Origin: Clostridiales bacterium 38-18
Lineage (GTDB): Bacteria; Bacillota; Clostridia; Peptostreptococcales; Acidaminobacteraceae
DNA: 64,000 bases
NCBI GenBank assembly: GCA_001897605.1
Contig: MKTL01000006.1
Span: forward strand, 611,132 to 675,131
Reading direction: 5' to 3'
The notes below the pieces were generated by a model that saw only the letters and a list, made by a program, of their open reading frames with translations, had not been told where the DNA came from and searched no databases. A program made the translations under genes and the position numbers. This document shows, piece by piece, positions 46,512 through 55,732 of the stretch (position 1 is the first letter of the stretch; the number at the start of each line of letters is the position of its first letter).

Positions 46512-48070
46512 GTGTTACTCCGTTTCATAGGAATTGTGATGACGATAACCAGTCCATGATCATTGGATAAACTGATTTGTCCGCCAAGCGCCACTGTTAT
46601 TTTTCTTACAATATCTAGACCATAGCCTCTGTCCTCGCCTTTTGTACTAAAGCCTCTCTCGAAGCATTTAACCATCAGTTCTTCTGTCATCCCCGGTCCA
46701 CTGTCTGAGACCTCAAGAGTCAATGCATCCTCATCCTGAAAGATGCCAACCTTTATTCGTTTTTCTTCAAAAGGCTGAATTGCTTCTTCAGCATTGTCAA
46801 TTAGATTACCCAGTATAGAGGTTAAATCCTCTTCCTTGGCTTGCTCAGGTAAACTCTGCAGATACGATTCTTCATCTATTGTAAACGTAATATGTTTCTC
46901 TGTTAGCCTTGAATGCTTCGTCAATAGTAAGCCGCCCAATGAAGCCACTTTGATTTTATCCTGAATCGCTTTTAACATGGCTTGTCTTGGTGCGGTAATC
47001 GCTTCAATATATGCCAGTGCATCTGCATCAGCACCCAGCTGAATCAAACCAGAGATGGCATGAAGTTTGTTCATAAACTCATGATTCTGAGCTCTTAGGG
47101 CATGTGTCAACTGCTTCATCTCAGTGAGTTCCTCGGCACGCTTTCGAACAAGACTCATATCTTCAATTTTAATCAGATAACCCAATTTATCATGGAATTG
47201 AAGGAGTTTGTGAATGCCCACCACAAGTATTCTGTTTTGTGGCAAACGCCATTCAAACTGAAAGTTTGTTTTATCTCGCCAAAATGCTTCTGTGAGATAG
47301 AGCTGGAAAGGTAGCTCTGAAATCGAGTCGCCTTCTTTTATAGACATGTCTAGTAAAAGCTTCGCATTTTCATTTACCAAAATAAATTGTCCTTTATGAT
47401 CGGTTGCAAGAATGCCTTCGCCGATCTGCTCGATAATGATATCCTTCTGCTTAAGCAAAAGCGCAATTTCACTTGGTTCAAGACCAGATGTATCGCGTTT
47501 GATGTTTCTCGATAAGAGATATGCACTGATAACCCCTACACCTACGGCAACACCAGCGAATAGGGTTAGCCAAATGATCTGACCCTTCATCGTCTGCAAA
47601 ACTCTTCCATTAAAAATACCGACAACGACAATTCCCGTTTTCACACCATCGGTATAGATTGGTGCATAACCTTCAACTGTGGCATCTAGGGATAGAGCAT
47701 AGTAATACGAGGGTGTATTGCTCAGCAAATCACCTTTGATTTCATCGATACCAAGCTTAGTATTGACCCGCTCTGGTAGTGGATGGGCAAAATATTTACC
47801 CTCTGTGTTAATCACATAGAGATACTGGATGCCTGTCTTTAGGTAAAGGCTTTCTACCGCTTGATTGACTGCTAAATAGCCATTGGGCAAAGTCATATTC
47901 TTTTGTACATCTCTGTTTTCAGCGATGATAACCGCTTGATCCATAGCATCGAGAGCAACTTGTTTCTGTATAGAATCAAACCAAGTGCTGTACATAACCG
48001 CAACCAGCACCATTACCAGCGTCACCACCAAGGTGGTCACCAAAGCCATCATTTTATATTGTAATTTCAT
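46508..48070 (-). CDS. CitA/DcuS-type sensor histidine kinase
   Basis: Extracytoplasmic sensor between TMs; LTHALRAQNHEFMNKLHAISGLIQLG; SDSGPGMTEELMVKCFERGFSTKGEDRGYGLDIV. Confidence 0.93.
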   Translation of the reverse strand: MKLQYKMMALVTTLVVTLVMVLVAVMYSTWFDSIQKQVALDAMDQAVIIAENRDVQKNMTLPNGYLAVNQAVESLYLKTGIQYLYVINTEGKYFAHPLPERVNTKLGIDEIKGDLLSNTPSYYYALSLDATVEGYAPIYTDGVKTGIVVVGIFNGRVLQTMKGQIIWLTLFAGVAVGVGVISAYLLSRNIKRDTSGLEPSEIALLLKQKDIIIEQIGEGILATDHKGQFILVNENAKLLLDMSIKEGDSISELPFQLYLTEAFWRDKTNFQFEWRLPQNRILVVGIHKLLQFHDKLGYLIKIEDMSLVRKRAEELTEMKQLTHALRAQNHEFMNKLHAISGLIQLGADADALAYIEAITAPRQAMLKAIQDKIKVASLGGLLLTKHSRLTEKHITFTIDEESYLQSLPEQAKEEDLTSILGNLIDNAEEAIQPFEEKRIKVGIFQDEDALTLEVSDSGPGMTEELMVKCFERGFSTKGEDRGYGLDIVRKITVALGGQISLSNDHGLVIVITIPMKRSNT

Positions 48071-48192
48071 AATTCACCTTTTTATATAGTCGTAGATATT
48101 TTAACATATTTATGTAAATGCAAAAAGAGAAGACTTCTCTTCTCTCATGCATTGGGGTCCTGCTTTTCATTTAGGTTGGTTATGAGGAATTT

Positions 48193-49962
48193 CTATTGTG
48201 TCACAGACAAAGCAGCATTTTTACCTGCGATACGTCCGAAAATTGTGATGTCTGCCATAGCGTTACCACCTAAGCGGTTGTTACCATGAACGCCACCTGT
48301 AACTTCACCGGCAGCATATAAACCGCTAATAACGATGTCGCTGTTATTTAAAACTTCACCATTTGTGTTGATTTTTAAACCACCCATTGTATGGTGGACC
48401 GCTGGCGCAACTTCTACTGCATAGTATGGGCCAACATTAACCGGTCTTGCCATATCTTGTCTTGCAAAATCAGCATCTGTGCCTTCAGCAACATAGCCGT
48501 TGTACGTGTCTAAAGTCGTTTGAAGTGTCGCTGCATCTAAGCCCAGCTCTGCTGCAATTGCTTCTACTGTTTCGCCTTCTATTAAGAAGCCTTTTTTATA
48601 GTATCCTTCAATGGCACTTAAAGATTCTCTTACACTTTGATCAAAGAATAGATAGCCACTTGCACCTTCTTGTGCTAATAAAGCGTCTGATACAACAGCT
48701 CTAGTATCTAACTCATTAACAAAACGCTCTGCATTTCTATTGACTAAGATTGCGCCATTTCCTCTAACTGCTTCAGTAATCATGTAGTTGTTAGATGGCA
48801 TAACCGTTGGATGCGTTTGGATTTGTTCCATGTCCACATAAGCAACATCTAAGTTTTTAGCAAACTCTAAAACATCTCCTGTTGCACCTGGATGATTCGT
48901 AGTGCCGTATCCTTCTAATGCTGGATCGTATTTCACTACGAGCTCGTTGTTTGCTGAGAAACCACCTGTAGCAACGATAACTGCTTTCGAGTTAATATTG
49001 AAGTTACCATTTGCTGACTCTACTACAACGCCACTTACAGCATTGCTATCGCCAATAATTTCAACGACTTTGCTTTCTAACAAAATCTCGATACCAAGAT
49101 CCTGTGCTTTCGCATATAATACGTCAACGATGTGCTGACCTACTGGTGCACCACCTGTTGGACGATGTGTTCTATCTTTACTAGCGCCACCCATTCTACC
49201 AACATCGGTTAAGTCTGCGCCTAAGCTCATTAACCAATCCACAGTACCTGCTGAGTTTTCTGCAAGGACTCTTACAAGATCAGGGTTGTTTAAATTGCCG
49301 CCACCCTTCATCGTATCTTCAATGAAGATCGCAACTGTATCATCGATGCCTTTTTCCTTTTGTACACTTGTTTCAGCAGCATTGAGTCCACCTGTTGCGT
49401 ATTTTGTATTACCGCCTACCATAGGCATTTTTTCTACGACGATAACTTTTGCACCGTTTTGTGTCGCTTCTATAGCTGCGGTTAAGCCAGCACCACCTGC
49501 GCCAATGATAACGATGTCTGTTTCTCTATCTTCTAATTTAACAGCTCCTTTTTCAGACTCAGTTGTCTCGATGGCTTGATTAGCACCCTCAACATAAGCT
49601 TTTGCTAACGCGTCATTTACAGCATCTAAAACACCTTTAGACGTTAAGCTCGCACCAGCGATGCCATCTACTTGGCCTGAGTTTGCTTTAAGAATTTTAT
49701 CTAATAATTGATTTGCAGGATCTACTGCAAACTCTGATTCGTGAAATTCTACCAGTTCAATTTTCTCGATTTCAGTTTCAGAAACAACCACAGACACTTT
49801 AATAACGCCTGCATGTCCTTGACCTTCACCTTCATAAGTACCAGCATTAAAAATTGCTTCACTAATTGTCTCTTCTGATTTGCTACAGCCTGCTAATGAA
49901 CCCACTGTAAGCATTGTAAGAATGAGTACCCAGATTAAGCTCTTTCTCATTTTATCCTCCAT
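48193..49962 (-). CDS. lipoprotein flavocytochrome c (fumarate/urocanate reductase-like) with N-terminal FMN-binding domain
   Basis: Lipobox GSLAGC; FMN-binding YEGEGQGHAGVIKVSVVV...DGIAGASLTSKGVLDAV; FAD IVIIGAGGAGLTAAIEATQNGAKVIVVEKMPMVGGNT. Confidence 0.93.
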   Translation of the reverse strand: MEDKMRKSLIWVLILTMLTVGSLAGCSKSEETISEAIFNAGTYEGEGQGHAGVIKVSVVVSETEIEKIELVEFHESEFAVDPANQLLDKILKANSGQVDGIAGASLTSKGVLDAVNDALAKAYVEGANQAIETTESEKGAVKLEDRETDIVIIGAGGAGLTAAIEATQNGAKVIVVEKMPMVGGNTKYATGGLNAAETSVQKEKGIDDTVAIFIEDTMKGGGNLNNPDLVRVLAENSAGTVDWLMSLGADLTDVGRMGGASKDRTHRPTGGAPVGQHIVDVLYAKAQDLGIEILLESKVVEIIGDSNAVSGVVVESANGNFNINSKAVIVATGGFSANNELVVKYDPALEGYGTTNHPGATGDVLEFAKNLDVAYVDMEQIQTHPTVMPSNNYMITEAVRGNGAILVNRNAERFVNELDTRAVVSDALLAQEGASGYLFFDQSVRESLSAIEGYYKKGFLIEGETVEAIAAELGLDAATLQTTLDTYNGYVAEGTDADFARQDMARPVNVGPYYAVEVAPAVHHTMGGLKINTNGEVLNNSDIVISGLYAAGEVTGGVHGNNRLGGNAMADITIFGRIAGKNAALSVTQ

Positions 49963-50018
49963 GTTGTCTTTAGAGTTCTTTACTCTAATTCATTGATCTA
50001 CAAATGGAGTATATAAGT

Positions 50019-50036
50019 TTGATAATACTTTATCAA
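50019..50036. promoter_or_regulatory. Rex/FNR-like palindrome upstream of the flavocytochrome gene
   Basis: TTGATAA-TACT-TTATCAA, perfect 7+4+7 palindrome, 57 bp upstream of the annotated start. Confidence 0.5.
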
Positions 50037-50081
50037 TATTCTGGTCATATTGAATCTTTTTGTTCATTTAGTTCATGAAAA

Positions 50082-50122
50082 AAAGTCTAAAATAGTGATG
50101 ATCATCACTTATTTTAGACTTT
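50082..50122. terminator. strong hairpin
   Basis: AAAGTCTAAAATAGTGATGATCATCACTTATTTTAGACTTT, near-perfect palindrome. Confidence 0.75.
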
Positions 50123-50269
50123 ATGGCACGCATTTATTAAATGAGTACTTATTAAATGATTTCACTTTAGTGTTAAGAGACACATTTGACTGCCTGCCCA
50201 TGCCTTTAAATTTTGTACAAATTCAAAGAGTTCATCTATATTGCTTTGAATAATTTGGTAGACCTCCAT

Positions 50270-51382
50270 CTATAATTTTTCTGGAGCATATGTAGCGAGC
50301 AGTTCAACTAACTCTTCTTTTCCAAGCGCGCTTCTGTAAGGGCGATCCTCGGTGAGTGCAGAGAAAATATCAGCATAAGCCAATATGTCCATTTGTATAT
50401 CAAATTGATTTTCACTTAACTTTCTTGGATAACCAGAACCATCGCGTTTTTCATGATGTGATGAAGCCCATTTGGTGATACGATTAAATCCATGAATTGA
50501 ATTGAGAATAATATTGGTATATAACGCATGAGATTTCATGGTTTTAAACTCATTGTCATCCAAATAGCCAGGCTTATCTATAATTTCAGTTGGCACAGAA
50601 ACTTTACCGATATCGTGTAAATAGCCTGCTATGGTGATGTCGAAGCAGTCTTCTTCACTCAGTGACATCATTCTGCATATTTTATTTGCCAGCATCCCAA
50701 CCGTCTGCGAATGCGTCGATGTCCAGTGACTTTTTAAATCGACAATTTTGGCAAAGATCACAGCCAGTTCGTTGACATCCTCACGTGTAATTTCTTGGAA
50801 CTGGTCATCTATTGATAAAAATAATAGTTCACCATAAGCTTCGCTCTCGATGTTCTCCCAAAATTCCTCACTGGAGACGAGTGCATCAAACGTCGGTTTA
50901 AGTAGTGGATTGAACACCTTGCCAAAACGTTTTTCAATCTCCATTTTAATTTGATAGAGTTTGTTTTCATCTTCAGCGTATCTGAGAGACAACACATCGA
51001 TGCGATCAGATAGATTAAGCAGATAACATTCAAAAGGCACTTCATCTGCATCTATGCTGCCATCGATCACCTCAGAATAGATAATGTGATGATGCCGAAC
51101 GATCTTAGAAACGCGTTCAAAAGGCTTGAAACCCTCTAGCATCTTTGCACCGAGCGCCTCATGTGGTTTGGGATCTTCAACATCGATTTCAATCAATCGA
51201 TCTCGCTCAGTGACACTCAATGCGCCAATGTCATGTAAAGACGCAGCTAGAACTAAATTATCGAGCGCAGTCTTGTCTAAGCCATACATATTACCCAGTT
51301 GAAATGCGATAGATGCCGTTCTTCTGTGATGGTCTTTTAATAGATAATTGTATTTATCAATGGCCTTAACCACCGATGACAC
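50270..51382 (-). CDS. tandem HD-domain protein with HD-GYP-like C-terminal domain
   Basis: LVLAASLHDIGALSVT; ITIAGYLHDIGKVSVPTEIIDKPGYL; SSHHEKRDGSGYPRKL; ILAYADIFSALTEDRPYR. Confidence 0.88.
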   Translation of the reverse strand: MSSVVKAIDKYNYLLKDHHRRTASIAFQLGNMYGLDKTALDNLVLAASLHDIGALSVTERDRLIEIDVEDPKPHEALGAKMLEGFKPFERVSKIVRHHHIIYSEVIDGSIDADEVPFECYLLNLSDRIDVLSLRYAEDENKLYQIKMEIEKRFGKVFNPLLKPTFDALVSSEEFWENIESEAYGELLFLSIDDQFQEITREDVNELAVIFAKIVDLKSHWTSTHSQTVGMLANKICRMMSLSEEDCFDITIAGYLHDIGKVSVPTEIIDKPGYLDDNEFKTMKSHALYTNIILNSIHGFNRITKWASSHHEKRDGSGYPRKLSENQFDIQMDILAYADIFSALTEDRPYRSALGKEELVELLATYAPEKL

Positions 51383-51496
51383 AAGATTTTTAGTTGCAAA
51401 TTTTCACTCATAGGTCACCTCCAACAGGCGGTTCATCAAAGGTTGATGCAATTTATCTTTAACCTATACCCATAGTGATAATTTTATAACATGATT

Positions 51497-51943
51497 TCAA
51501 TTTTCAGTGGCACGCTTTACCATCTCAGCTTGATACTCAAGAGAAAGACATGCAATCGCTCTTTGTGGTGATAGGAAAACGACGGTATGGTCGTCTTCTA
51601 TCGGCTCCGCCACCTTCTCACCTAACTCAACTCTATAAAAATTACCATATAGCTCATAGTAATTCATACTCTTCATTGATTGCGTCAGTTGTTTCGCTTC
51701 TCCAATTTTCTCTACGATGGTGATCTCATATCCTGTTTCTTCTATAAACTCTCTTTTAAGGCACTCAATTTCAGACTCATCCGCCTCTATACCGCCACCT
51801 GGCAGATGATAGCCATTTGGAATCTCGATGATCATCACTTCTCCAGCAGCATTCAAAGCGATGCCATAAGCGCCTGGTCTCGGTATATATTCAATGTTCT
51901 TTTCTTTTTCTCCATATGTTGTCACAGTCAGAACCCCTTTCAC
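51497..51943 (-). CDS. NUDIX hydrolase
   Basis: GYHLPGGGIEADESEIECLKREFIEETGYEITI Nudix box. Confidence 0.93.
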   Translation of the reverse strand: MKGVLTVTTYGEKEKNIEYIPRPGAYGIALNAAGEVMIIEIPNGYHLPGGGIEADESEIECLKREFIEETGYEITIVEKIGEAKQLTQSMKSMNYYELYGNFYRVELGEKVAEPIEDDHTVVFLSPQRAIACLSLEYQAEMVKRATEN

Positions 51944-51949
51944 TGTAGA

Positions 51950-52693
51950 TCAAAACCTACTATATAAGTACTTAACCCAAAATTGATTCGATTCTTCCAT
52001 TATTCGCCGTTCATAGTTAAAGCCATGATGGTCAAACCACGTTTCTAAACAAATCAACTGTATTCCCAAATCGATATAATTGTAAAACGGTCTCTTTTCT
52101 TTTGGAACGAGCATCTTTTCTTTCGGTTTTATGTGGACTGTCAGCTGATTTTTATCAGCCTTAAAGTACCACGGTTGAGAGTTGCAGGTACTTGGGGCAT
52201 ACTTGATATAGCTTACACAAGTCATGCCATCGATTCCATAAATGGCTTCACCCTCCCAAAGCTCTTCGTCGGATTTTCGTTTTGCCTTTTTATAATCTTT
52301 ACGAAATGCCTGTGGTTCAGCTTTACCGATAGCGAGCATAATTGAAAACGGCAACCCTTCATGCCTATGCATGCTTTCGACTTTTCCCATGCCATACCAA
52401 CAAGCGCCTATACCTAAACTTGCTAAATAGAAATCCAGCTGTTCTATAACATATCCCAAATTCATCAAAGCTAATCTTGATTGCTCAGAATAGATAAGAA
52501 TACAGTATTCACCTCTTTTGCAGGTCGTTTGTTCTCTTTGGACGATTTTATATTGAAGTGACTGATCATCAGAGAGAAAGCGAGTCATATGCAATAGGTA
52601 GGATTCAACACTTACTAATTCTTCACTCGTCAAGCTCAGCTCAGGATTAAATCTTCTAAACGATTTTCTTTTAAACATCATCTCGTAATTCAT
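51950..52693 (-). CDS. nitroreductase-family protein
   Basis: MFKRKSFRRF; LVSVESYLLHM; APSTCNSQPWYFKAD; LGIGACWYGMG. Confidence 0.78.
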   Translation of the reverse strand: MNYEMMFKRKSFRRFNPELSLTSEELVSVESYLLHMTRFLSDDQSLQYKIVQREQTTCKRGEYCILIYSEQSRLALMNLGYVIEQLDFYLASLGIGACWYGMGKVESMHRHEGLPFSIMLAIGKAEPQAFRKDYKKAKRKSDEELWEGEAIYGIDGMTCVSYIKYAPSTCNSQPWYFKADKNQLTVHIKPKEKMLVPKEKRPFYNYIDLGIQLICLETWFDHHGFNYERRIMEESNQFWVKYLYSRF

Positions 52694-52766
52694 ATAGCCT
52701 CCTAGGTTAGTTTCACACTATCACGGCTTAAAATTATTATCAAAGACAATTTTAAAATTACTACTT

Positions 52767-53363
52767 CTATGCTTTAACTTTTTTTAAGATGAAGGTAACG
52801 AAGCCACCACGCTCATCTCTAGTCGCCTCTTTTTTGAGCCACTCAAACTGATCCTTTAAACCATCAAAATCTGATATCCTAATCAAATCCTCACTACGGA
52901 TGCGTTCATCTACTCTATGATGCTCTCCAAATCCAGATACAAACAAAATTCCATCCTCGGATAAATGCTCCGCGAGTTGAGATAACTTACTAGCATCCAA
53001 TCGATAATGGTTGATGACGATATTATCAAACACTCCCATCCCATCAAATGCCTGCTCTGAAGATAAATCCACCAATTTCAAATATGCTTTGAGCTTCTTT
53101 TCGTGTAGAAAACGTCCTAGCCTAACCAACGCTTTACTACTAAAATCAATACCGGTCAACGCATATCCCAGCTCTGCCAAGTAAATGGTATTTCTACCAT
53201 CGCCACAAGCGACGTCTAAGACTGAACCTAATTTAAGTAAGTTTATATTTTCAACCAGTGACTTCTCTGGTGACATAATGCCACCACTTCTCTGCTCGAA
53301 CTTTTGATCCCAAAAGCTCTGATTGCCCATGTATTGCATATTTCCTCTTTTCTTATACGCCAA
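52767..53363 (-). CDS. SAM-dependent methyltransferase
   Basis: SVLDVACGDGRNTIYLAELGYALTGIDFSSKALVRL. Confidence 0.9.
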   Translation of the reverse strand: MAYKKRGNMQYMGNQSFWDQKFEQRSGGIMSPEKSLVENINLLKLGSVLDVACGDGRNTIYLAELGYALTGIDFSSKALVRLGRFLHEKKLKAYLKLVDLSSEQAFDGMGVFDNIVINHYRLDASKLSQLAEHLSEDGILFVSGFGEHHRVDERIRSEDLIRISDFDGLKDQFEWLKKEATRDERGGFVTFILKKVKA

Positions 53364-54045
53364 GTAGCTTAGCTCTGATTTTCTCTATCGTGTTTTCTTT
53401 AAGTTCAAGACTGTCCAAATAGTTCTCAACGGTGTGATATTTGTCGTAGAATAACTCAAGGCATCTCTGCATGTATTCTGGTTTCGAACCCCCACGCCAC
53501 TTTTCGATATGTGGAAAAGCTTCATGAAAAGCCTTAATCTCTTTATGAAGATAAGTGGCAGAGAGTTGATAATCGGCAATAATATCCTCTTTTGGCACAT
53601 GACAGAGCATTAAAATCACTGCGGTGACAATTCCAGTACGATCCTTTCCCACAGCACAGTGATATAGCACAGGCCCGTTTGCATCCGCAATCGTTTCAAA
53701 TATGGAACGCATTGTCGCTTTTTCTTCCATCATCTCCAGATAGATTTCACTTAAATTTTCCTCAGTTTTAGGTGGCTCATGTCCTACCTTAAATTCTAAA
53801 TTGTGATAACTCACACTAGGATGATTTTGAAAGTAGCTTGGCGCGGAATCAATTTCCTTTTGTAATCTAAAATCAATGACCGTCTCAATATGTAGTTTTT
53901 CAATGGCTTTAATATCCGTATCATCGAAATTCTTAGGACAATCACTTCTCAATATTCTACCGTACTGTGTGTAACCGCCTTCTAGTGTTGGGTAGCCACC
54001 TAAATCTCTAAGATTCGCTAACGATGGTACTGCATACCTTTTCAT
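53353..54045 (-). CDS. tyrosine-protein phosphatase (PTP/DSP-like)
   Basis: NLRDLGGYPTLEGGYTQYGRILRSDCP; VLYHCAVGKDRTGIVTAVIL (CX5R). Confidence 0.93.
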   Translation of the reverse strand: MKRYAVPSLANLRDLGGYPTLEGGYTQYGRILRSDCPKNFDDTDIKAIEKLHIETVIDFRLQKEIDSAPSYFQNHPSVSYHNLEFKVGHEPPKTEENLSEIYLEMMEEKATMRSIFETIADANGPVLYHCAVGKDRTGIVTAVILMLCHVPKEDIIADYQLSATYLHKEIKAFHEAFPHIEKWRGGSKPEYMQRCLELFYDKYHTVENYLDSLELKENTIEKIRAKLLGV

Positions 54046-54141
54046 AAAGCCTCCTAAGGTTCTGTCTTATATAATAATGATATCATCTATTTTCTATCTC
54101 ACAAATAACTTTAGGACATCTTAGACAATTTTAAGAATAAA

Positions 54142-54189
54142 AAATCCTGCCTCTTAGTCGTTTATTAAACCACTTTGAAAGCAGGATTT
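54142..54189. terminator. large-loop terminator-like hairpin
   Basis: AAATCCTGC ... GCAGGATTT, 9-bp perfect arms, 30-nt loop. Confidence 0.55.
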
Positions 54190-54207
54190 AAATTTTCAAT
54201 TGATTTT

Positions 54208-54258
54208 GCTTAGACATTAATTTAGCTTAGTCATTAATTTAGCTTAGACATTAATTTC
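54208..54258. repeat. 17-bp tandem triplication over the 3' end of the carbonic anhydrase gene
   Basis: GCTTAGACATTAATTTA / GCTTAGTCATTAATTTA / GCTTAGACATTAATTT(C). Confidence 0.9.
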
Positions 54259-54825
54259 ATTTGCTAAAGTCAGCTTACCTGTATTAGAGTCAATAATTAA
54301 CCCATAAATTCTAATTTCTTCAGGAACCAAAGGATGGTTGCGAATCATTTCAACTGATTTCAAGATAGACTTTTCTAAATCTTCAAATCCACCTAACCAT
54401 TGATTAAAATCGACACCATAATAACGAATCATATCGATATTTTTCGGATCAATGCCTCTACTTGTCATTTTATCGATCATCTTAATACTGTCGGTTCTTC
54501 TCGCCCCACAATCCGTATGACCGATGACCAATATCTCTTCGATCTCCAGTTCATAGATGCCAATCAAAAGGCTTCTCATTGCACTTCCGAAGGGATGTGA
54601 AATCACGCCACCAGCATTTTTAATAAACTTTGCATCTCCGTTTTTTATTCCGAGCGCTGCCGGTAAAAGTTCAGTGAGTCGCGTATCCATACAAGAAACC
54701 ACTGCAATCTTCTTTTCAGGAAACTTATCTGTCTCGTACTGTTTATAGGCTTCTTGCTGTACAAACGATTCATTGTAGGCCAGTATTTCTTTTATCATCA
54801 AGTCGTTTCTCCTTACGTGATTCAT
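54244..54825 (-). CDS. beta-class carbonic anhydrase
   Basis: AVVSCMDTRLTELLPAALGIKNGDAKFIKNAGGVI; EEILVIGHTDCGARR. Confidence 0.92.
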   Translation of the reverse strand: MNHVRRNDLMIKEILAYNESFVQQEAYKQYETDKFPEKKIAVVSCMDTRLTELLPAALGIKNGDAKFIKNAGGVISHPFGSAMRSLLIGIYELEIEEILVIGHTDCGARRTDSIKMIDKMTSRGIDPKNIDMIRYYGVDFNQWLGGFEDLEKSILKSVEMIRNHPLVPEEIRIYGLIIDSNTGKLTLANEINV

Positions 54826-54913
54826 CGATTTTCGATATTATAACTTAAATTTGTGCTATTGAAAAGAGTTTAAGACTTCATCACAACTTATGAAATACAT
54901 GAGTTGAAAATAA

Positions 54914-54996
54914 TGTGAAATATTTATAACTTTATGGTTGACGCCATTAAGCTCGTGTGATATATTTGTAACATCAAAAGTGCGAAATATATCACA
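54914..54996 (+). promoter_or_regulatory. promoter with operator-like inverted repeat (XRE operon)
   Basis: TTGACG (54938-54943), 17 nt, TATATT (54961-54966). TGTGATATATTT (54956-54967) and AAATATATCACA (54985-54996) are perfect 12-bp arms; extra half-site TGTGAAATATTT at 54914-54925. Confidence 0.72.
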
Positions 54997-55011
54997 TAAG
55001 GAGATACTAAT

Positions 55012-55428
55012 ATGAATAAGAGAGTTACATTAAAAGAAATCGTCGGAACTAAAATTATCTATACCATTATTCTTGCTGTATATTATTGGATGTGGTCTAG
55101 ATCGGACTGGAAGGATTATTATCAAACCATTCAAGGTACTTTAGGTGTTGTGGTTATAGGATTCTTTATATTTCAACTATTTCGTATTAAGAAATATAAA
55201 AGTGAAGGAATTGACGAAATGGCTGAGCACAACCTAAAAAGATGTGATTCCATTTGTTTGAAATTGTTTTTAGGAGCGATGATTGTTACCGCTTGGGCAG
55301 GTGGCGTTTTAGGACATATTGATGCGATTACAACGACACAAATGGGTTGGATCATCATTATCTCTATCTTTTTAATGTCTGTCATCCGTACGGTTCTATT
55401 TGCCATCATGGATAGTAAAGGAGTCTAA
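55012..55428 (+). CDS. hypothetical four-TM membrane protein
   Basis: RBS AAGGAG; several TM segments; upstream of the XRE regulator. Confidence 0.7.
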   Translation: MNKRVTLKEIVGTKIIYTIILAVYYWMWSRSDWKDYYQTIQGTLGVVVIGFFIFQLFRIKKYKSEGIDEMAEHNLKRCDSICLKLFLGAMIVTAWAGGVLGHIDAITTTQMGWIIIISIFLMSVIRTVLFAIMDSKGV

Positions 55429-55429
55429 T

Positions 55430-55642
55430 ATGGCACTAATCACAAAAATTAAAGCATACAGAGAAAAAGCCGGTTACAAACAAAACGAACTTGCAGAGTT
55501 GGTCGGCGCCAGAAGAGAAACCATTGTTCACTTAGAAAACGGCCGATACAACCCCTCTCTTAAGCTCGCTATGGACATAGCAAAGGTATTTGGCGTCACC
55601 GTTGAAGAATTGTTTGAGTTTACAGATGAACCTGAAAAATAA
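55430..55642 (+). CDS. XRE-family transcriptional regulator
   Basis: MALITKIKAYREKAGYKQNELAELVGARRETIVHLENGRYNPSLKLAMDIAKVFGVTVEELFEF. Start trimmed from 55400. Confidence 0.92.
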   Translation: MALITKIKAYREKAGYKQNELAELVGARRETIVHLENGRYNPSLKLAMDIAKVFGVTVEELFEFTDEPEK

Positions 55643-55656
55643 TTTAATTAAAAATA

Positions 55657-55692
55657 AAAGAAGTCAATTGTGAATTCACAGTTGACTTCTTT
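55657..55692. terminator. bidirectional terminator hairpin
   Basis: AAAGAAGTCAATTGTGAATTCACAGTTGACTTCTTT. Confidence 0.8.
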
Positions 55693-55732
55693 ATTTGCTA
55701 ATTATTCAATTCAGATAAAAGTAGGTTCATTT

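Noticed and set aside
45179-49579. Plus-strand ORFs 45179-45508, 47102-47314, 48447-48704, 48902-49138, 49286-49579
   Set aside because: Antisense to the flavocytochromes and the sensor kinase; no family signal.
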